Below the pieces are notes generated by a model. The model was given only the letters and a program-made list of their open reading frames with translations. It ran no database searches and had not been told where the DNA came from. A stretch of 64,000 bases of DNA from an uncultured Phascolarctobacterium sp. (lineage in GTDB: Bacteria > Bacillota > Negativicutes > Acidaminococcales > Acidaminococcaceae), in the NCBI GenBank assembly GCA_900757795.1, contig CAAEPE010000036.1, forward strand, positions 7,956 to 71,955, read 5' to 3'. The position numbers and the translations under genes were made by a program. Positions 60,206 through 64,000 of the stretch are shown here, in pieces; the stretch's first letter is position 1, and each line of letters begins with the position of its first letter.

Positions 60206-60559
60206 ATGGCAAGAATTAAAGTGGGCGTAACTGCTCATCGTCGTCATAAACATATTCTGAAACTGGCTAAAGGCTACTATGGTTCCCGCAGCAAACAATT
60301 CAAAAAAGCTAATGAAGTTGTAATGAAAGGTTTGTACTATGCACGTCGTGACCGCCGCGCTAAAAAACGTGAGTTCCGTCGTCTGTGGATTGCTCGTATC
60401 AACGCTGCTACCCGCGCTAACGGTATGAGCTACAGCCGTTTCATCTGCGGCCTGACCAAAGCCGGCATCAACCTGAACCGTAAGGTTTTGGCTGACATGG
60501 CTATTTTTGACGCAGCTGCTTTCGCTAAACTGGTGGAAGCTGCTAAAGCCGCTCTGTAA
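60206..60559 (+). CDS. rplT: 50S ribosomal protein L20
   Basis: A 117-residue assembly protein: MARIKVGVTAHRRHKHILKLAKGYYGSRS and LWIARINAATRANGMSYSRFI. Probably represses its own operon through the leader upstream of infC. AAGGAGGAG precedes the ATG. Confidence 0.98.
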   Translation: MARIKVGVTAHRRHKHILKLAKGYYGSRSKQFKKANEVVMKGLYYARRDRRAKKREFRRLWIARINAATRANGMSYSRFICGLTKAGINLNRKVLADMAIFDAAAFAKLVEAAKAAL

Positions 60560-60583
60560 GCTGAATCTTAAATTTATAACTTT

Positions 60584-60613
60584 AAGCCTGTTCCATAATG
60601 GAGCAGGCTTTTT
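60584..60613 (+). terminator. Terminator after rplT
   Basis: AAGCCTGTTCC (60584-60594) pairs with GGAGCAGGCTT (60600-60610, one G-T pair), followed by T. Confidence 0.9.
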
Positions 60614-60631
60614 GTTTTATAAGCATAGAAT

Positions 60632-60660
60632 TTGACGTTGGCAGCTAAGGTTAGTATAAT
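60632..60660 (+). promoter_or_regulatory. Promoter of the potassium uptake genes
   Basis: TTGACG (60632-60637), 17-base spacer, TATAAT (60655-60660). Confidence 0.85.
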
Positions 60661-60701
60661 AATAGCATCTTAAAATTTTGAAAGAAGGGAGTAACCTAAA
60701 A

Positions 60702-62132
60702 TTGCTGCGGCGAAAAATATGGTATACGTTTACCAAGCAAAATGCTATAGACGCTCAAGCCATTACCCAAAGGCAAAAGATTACCTTTTTGCAAATATTG
60801 CTGCGTTGGTCGTTAAATATTAACCGCAGTACCCTGATTGGGTTATCCTTTGTCATGCTGATTTTTGCAGGCACTTTGCTGCTGTCGTTACCGGTTGCAC
60901 ATCAAAATGGACAGTGGGCGCATCCGTTAGACGCCTTGTTTACAGCCACGTCGGCCTCTTGTGTTACAGGTCTGGTGGTTTGGGATACTGCTAACGAGCT
61001 GACGCTTTTTGGTCAGTTGGTACTGGTTTTTCTCATTCAGGTGGGCGGTATCGGCATCATGACCATTAGCACCTTGTTCAGCATTGGCTTTGGCAGACGC
61101 ATGAAAATTCGTCAGCTGCTTTTAGTACAGGAATCGCTGAATCAAGACGTGCCGTCCAATGTTATGCACGTTGCGCTCAATGTTTTAAAATATACGTTTA
61201 TCACTGAATTTATTTTTGGTACGTTGCTGGCCCTGTATTTTTTTGAGCAAATGGGAGCAGGCTCCTTTTATTGGGGATATTGGCACGCGGTTTCTGCCTT
61301 TTGTAATGCAGGCTTTGATTTGGCAGGTAATTTTGACAGCTTTGTAGGCTTTCAGAGTGATATTTTCTTAAATCTTTGCTTGATTTTGCTGATTATTATA
61401 GGCGGCATTGGCTTCACTGTGATTGATGATGTGCTGACCAAACGCTGTTGGCGCAAGCTGACGCTGCATTCAAAAATTGTTTTGACGGTGAACGGCGCTT
61501 TGATTGCTGTGGGAACACTTATCATTTGGCTTTTGGAGCAGCATAACGCTGCTACGCTTGGCGGTTTACATATTGCCCAACAGTGGCTGGCAGCGTTGTT
61601 TCAAGCAGTATCCCTAAGAACAGCAGGCTTTAACACTATAAATTTAGCTGCGCTTACTAATGCCACGCTGTTTTTTATGGTAGGCATGATGTTTATTGGG
61701 GCGTCTCCGGCATCTACTGGCGGCGGTATCAAAACCACAACCTTTGCCGTGCTGCTGGCTTCTACTGTGGCGTTGCTGCGGGATAAAAAGGACGTCGTAC
61801 TGTTTAATCGGCGCATTGATACACCAGTTATTCATAAAAGCTTAGCGATTTTTTTGCTGGCGATTAGCTGGTGCTTGCTAGCGATATTTTTATTATTGGT
61901 TTTGGATGATAAAAATCAGCCTGTGCAATTTGTGATTTTTGAAGTAATTTCAGCCATGGGTACTGTGGGCATGGGCGTAGGCATTACGCCGGAATGGAAT
62001 TCGTGGTGCAAGTTGGTGCTGATTGCTACAATGTTTATCGGCAGAATAGGTATTTTAACCTTTGGTATGTCATTTTTTAATAAAAAAGCAGACCATTTGC
62101 GTTATCCTACGGAAAATATTATGATTGGCTAA
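60702..62132 (+). CDS. ktrB: TrkH/KtrB-family potassium channel subunit
   Basis: A 476-residue K+-translocating membrane protein with four membrane-pore-membrane repeats. Selectivity-filter-like segments appear as ATSASCVTGLVVWDT, AVSAFCNAGFDLAG, AVSLRTAGFNTINL and VISAMGTVGMGVGI. The glycine-rich GASPASTGGGIKTTTFAV gate region lies in between. TTG 60702 follows AAGGGAG (60685-60690) by 11 bases; TTG 60678 is upstream of that site and less likely. It pairs with the small regulatory subunit that follows, as in KtrAB. Confidence 0.9.
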   Translation: MLRRKIWYTFTKQNAIDAQAITQRQKITFLQILLRWSLNINRSTLIGLSFVMLIFAGTLLLSLPVAHQNGQWAHPLDALFTATSASCVTGLVVWDTANELTLFGQLVLVFLIQVGGIGIMTISTLFSIGFGRRMKIRQLLLVQESLNQDVPSNVMHVALNVLKYTFITEFIFGTLLALYFFEQMGAGSFYWGYWHAVSAFCNAGFDLAGNFDSFVGFQSDIFLNLCLILLIIIGGIGFTVIDDVLTKRCWRKLTLHSKIVLTVNGALIAVGTLIIWLLEQHNAATLGGLHIAQQWLAALFQAVSLRTAGFNTINLAALTNATLFFMVGMMFIGASPASTGGGIKTTTFAVLLASTVALLRDKKDVVLFNRRIDTPVIHKSLAIFLLAISWCLLAIFLLLVLDDKNQPVQFVIFEVISAMGTVGMGVGITPEWNSWCKLVLIATMFIGRIGILTFGMSFFNKKADHLRYPTENIMIG

Positions 62133-62144
62133 GAGGAATGAAAG

Positions 62145-62807
62145 ATGAAGCAAAGTAAAAATAAACAATTTTTAATCATAGGCTTGGGCTTGTTTGGTAC
62201 CAGCGTAGCGAAAACTCTATATAATCTTGGCTACGACGTTTTTGCTATGGACAGCGATGAGAATTTGGTGCAGAATTTAAGCAGCCAGCTGCCCTATGTT
62301 GTTTGCGGCGATGCCAGCGATAAAAAAACGCTGCAATCTTTGCCGATAGAGGAGATAGATGCGGCAGTGGTTTCTATTGGCAGCTTGGAATGTAATATGC
62401 TGGCTACTATGATGCTTAAAGAAATGGGTGTGCCTAAGGTTATTGCTAAAGCTATCAATGAGCTGCACGGAGCAATGTTAAATAAAATTGGTGCTGATAA
62501 GGTTATCTATGCCGAAAAGGATATGGGCGAGCGTTTGGCTCATAATTTAATCTCTGCCAGCGTTATGGATTATATCGAGTTGTCCAAGGAAATCAGCGTA
62601 ATGAGCCTGCATGTACCCGCAGAACTAGTAGGCAAAAATTTAATCGAGGCCGATTTGCGCCGACGCTACGACGTTAATGTAGTGGCGATTAAACGCGGCA
62701 GTCAAACGCTTGTTAATCCACGGGCACAGGAGATTTTTCAGCAGGGGGATGAAATTATTATTTTAGGTACGCATCAGGGCGTTAAACGTATGGGGGTAGA
62801 TTTTTAA
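62145..62807 (+). CDS. ktrA: TrkA/KtrA-family potassium uptake regulatory subunit
   Basis: A 220-residue cytoplasmic subunit. The N-terminal RCK/TrkA-N Rossmann domain has IIGLGLFGTSVAKTLYNLGYDVFAMDSDE with the nucleotide-binding GxGxxG. The C-terminal TrkA-C domain has VPAELVGKNLIEADLRRRYDVNVVAIKRG and GDEIIILGT. A single RCK of this length is the Ktr type, so ATP, ADP or c-di-AMP control is expected from the family. Its stop overlaps the next start (TAATG). Confidence 0.92.
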   Translation: MKQSKNKQFLIIGLGLFGTSVAKTLYNLGYDVFAMDSDENLVQNLSSQLPYVVCGDASDKKTLQSLPIEEIDAAVVSIGSLECNMLATMMLKEMGVPKVIAKAINELHGAMLNKIGADKVIYAEKDMGERLAHNLISASVMDYIELSKEISVMSLHVPAELVGKNLIEADLRRRYDVNVVAIKRGSQTLVNPRAQEIFQQGDEIIILGTHQGVKRMGVDF

Positions 62808-63589
62808 TGGAACTTACAGGCTTGCAAAATCCGCAGGTGAAGGCTGCCGCAGAACTTAAGCAGAAAAAATATCGTCAACAGCGAGGCTTGTTTTTAGCAG
62901 AAGGTCTGCGTACCGTAGAAGAAGCGGTAGCTTATAACGCTGTAGAAAGCATTTTTTATACAGCCATTGAGGACGACAGAACGCGCGCAGTTTTGGAGCA
63001 GGCGGCAGCAAAGGGGATCAAGCTGTTTTGCGTGGCGGAAAATGTGATGAAAAAAATTGCCGATACAGAAACTCCTCAAGGAATTATTGCCGTATGTAAA
63101 ATGCAGGTTGCAGCTTTAGAAAAGCTTTTAGCAAGCGGAAAAATGCTGCTGGTTTTGGATAGAGTGGGCGATCCGGGTAATTTGGGCACTATGCTGCGCA
63201 CTGCCGATGCTGCCGGAATTGGCGGCGTGCTGCTTTTAAAGGGCAGCGCCGATATTTATGCGCCTAAAACCGTGCGAGCGTCCATGGGTTCCCTGTTTCA
63301 CGTGCCGGTGCTGGCAGGTTTAAACGAGCAGCAGTTTATTGCCGAAGCGCATAAATCCGGTTACGAGCTGTTAGTTACTTGCTTGGACGGCGCAGATAAT
63401 TTATATCAGGCAGATTTACACGGGCGCTTGGCTTTTGTCATGGGCAACGAGGCCAACGGCGTGAGTGCTGGCCTTTTGGCAGCGGCTGATAAACGTGTGT
63501 ACATTCCCATGAAAGGACGTGCAGAATCGCTGAATGTGGCTATGGCTGCCGGAATTGTGATGTTTGAAGCGCTGCGCAGGCAGCTGTAA
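62807..63589 (+). CDS. TrmH/SpoU-family RNA 2'-O-methyltransferase
   Basis: A 260-residue knotted SAM-dependent methyltransferase, probably acting on rRNA. The N-terminal substrate-binding domain has NPQVKAAAELKQKKYRQQRGLFLAEG. The SPOUT core has the three SpoU motifs LDRVGDPGNLGTMLRTADA, FVMGNEANGV and IPMKGRAESLNVAMAAGI. The exact target nucleotide is not readable. It overlaps ktrA by one base and is last in this operon, just before the tRNA promoter. Confidence 0.92.
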   Translation: MELTGLQNPQVKAAAELKQKKYRQQRGLFLAEGLRTVEEAVAYNAVESIFYTAIEDDRTRAVLEQAAAKGIKLFCVAENVMKKIADTETPQGIIAVCKMQVAALEKLLASGKMLLVLDRVGDPGNLGTMLRTADAAGIGGVLLLKGSADIYAPKTVRASMGSLFHVPVLAGLNEQQFIAEAHKSGYELLVTCLDGADNLYQADLHGRLAFVMGNEANGVSAGLLAAADKRVYIPMKGRAESLNVAMAAGIVMFEALRRQL

Positions 63590-63619
63590 AAAGAAATATT
63601 TGCGCTGCGGCAATAGCTC

Positions 63620-63648
63620 TTGACAAAAAATCAAAATTATAATATAAT
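63620..63648 (+). promoter_or_regulatory. Promoter of the tRNA cluster
   Basis: TTGACA (63620-63625), 17-base spacer, TATAAT (63643-63648), a perfect match to consensus, 15 bases before tRNA-Tyr. Confidence 0.92.
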
Positions 63649-63663
63649 ATCTACATTGTCTAT

Positions 63664-63748
63664 GGAGAGGTTCCCGAGTGGCTAAAGGGAGCAGACTGTA
63701 AATCTGCCGCGTTTCGCTTCGTTGGTTCGAATCCAACCCTCTCCACCA
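63664..63748 (+). tRNA. tRNA-Tyr (anticodon GTA)
   Basis: An 85-base class II tRNA with a long variable arm (CGTTTCGCTTCG region). Acceptor GGAGAGG/CCTCTCC, anticodon loop CTGTAAA, and encoded CCA. Confidence 0.97.
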
Positions 63749-63754
63749 ACATTC

Positions 63755-63831
63755 GGCGGCGTAGCTCAGTTGGCTAGAGCATGCGGTTCATACCCGCAGT
63801 GTCCGCGGTTCGAATCCGTGCGCCGCCACCA
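63755..63831 (+). tRNA. tRNA-Met (anticodon CAT, elongator)
   Basis: Acceptor GGCGGCG/CGCCGCC with a normal first pair, anticodon arm TGCGG-TTCATAC-CCGCA, encoded CCA. The paired first base distinguishes it from the initiator that follows. tRNA-Ile with a modified CAT anticodon is less likely because the body resembles Firmicute elongator Met. Confidence 0.93.
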
Positions 63832-63839
63832 ATTTTCAT

Positions 63840-63915
<76 letters not shown>

Positions 63916-63924
63916 ATTTAATAT

Positions 63925-64000
63925 GCTGATGTAGCTCAGTCGGCAGAGCGTATCCTTGGTAAGGATAAGGTCACCAGTTCAATCCTGGTCATCAGCTCCA
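63925..64000 (+). tRNA. tRNA-Thr (anticodon GGT)
   Basis: Acceptor GCTGATG/CATCAGC, anticodon arm TATCC-TTGGTAA-GGATA, CCA at the last bases of the window. The cluster may continue beyond the edge. Confidence 0.96.

Noticed and set aside
63755..63831. Reading the first CAT tRNA as tRNA-Ile2
   Set aside because: Its body resembles Firmicute elongator tRNA-Met, including the GGCGG acceptor and TTCATAC loop; a tilS-dependent Ile identity cannot be fully excluded.

Overview
The window looks like a chromosomal segment of a diderm Firmicute of the class Negativicutes, possibly an Acidaminococcaceae/Phascolarctobacterium-like organism. The genus is a guess. The reasoning is that it combines Firmicute traits (pyrK-type dihydroorotate dehydrogenase, a Prp-type protease between rplU and rpmA with an N-terminally extended L27, an infC leader resembling the L20 leader, RNase J, KtrAB-like potassium uptake) with an O-antigen/LPS-type locus built around Wzm/Wzt ABC exporters.

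Layout. 0-6.4 kb: end of a pyrimidine operon (carB-pyrK-pyrD-pyrF-pyrE). 6.4-8.8 kb: two GNAT acetyltransferases and an alpha/beta hydrolase. 8.8-14.8 kb: a left-facing, translationally coupled set (two membrane proteins, an amidohydrolase, a TauE/SafE permease), divergent from a Crp/Fnr regulator and a gamma-glutamyltransferase-like Ntn hydrolase. 14.9-17.9 kb: RNase G, rplU-prp-rpmA and a Bcp peroxiredoxin, then tRNA-Thr. 18.2-35.5 kb: a surface polysaccharide locus, strongly AT-rich from about 19.7 to 34.4 kb. It holds a WbaP-like initiating transferase, GT2 glycosyltransferases, UDP-glucose dehydrogenase, an acyltransferase, two paralogous Wzm/Wzt pairs, and a dTDP-3-acetamido-3,6-dideoxyhexose route (RmlA, RmlB, FdtA/QdtA-like isomerase, DegT aminotransferase, GNAT). 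35.7-36.4 kb: an AbrB/RelE-type toxin-antitoxin pair. 36.6-54.5 kb: a long co-directional run (RNase J, FtsK, RodZ-like, YgiQ-type radical SAM, lipoprotein, RimO, CinA, DEAD-box helicase, HflX, a YnbB-like PLP enzyme, TctB, TctA). 54.6-59.2 kb: fused TRAP permease, TAXI binding protein, AGCS symporter. 59.3-60.6 kb: infC-rpmI-rplT. 60.6-63.6 kb: KtrB/KtrA-like genes and a SpoU methyltransferase. 63.6-64 kb: a tRNA cluster (Tyr, Met, fMet, Thr) reaching the window edge.

The strongest unusual signal is in the polysaccharide locus. An 8-G tract breaks the sugar aminotransferase just before its PLP lysine. A 7-A tract, in frame as a classical slippery heptamer, splits a two-domain glycosyltransferase. 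A 7-G tract sits in the intact acyltransferase. Together these suggest that glycan structure may be phase-variable or set by frameshifting, although sequencing error or pseudogenisation cannot be excluded from one sequence. Other points of interest are an HflX GTPase with a RadC/JAMM-like metal-site motif in its N-terminal extension, a probable AUA start for infC, a divergent Prp cleavage site in L27, and a palindrome-rich promoter in front of the AGCS symporter.

I saw no insertion sequence, prophage or CRISPR array.
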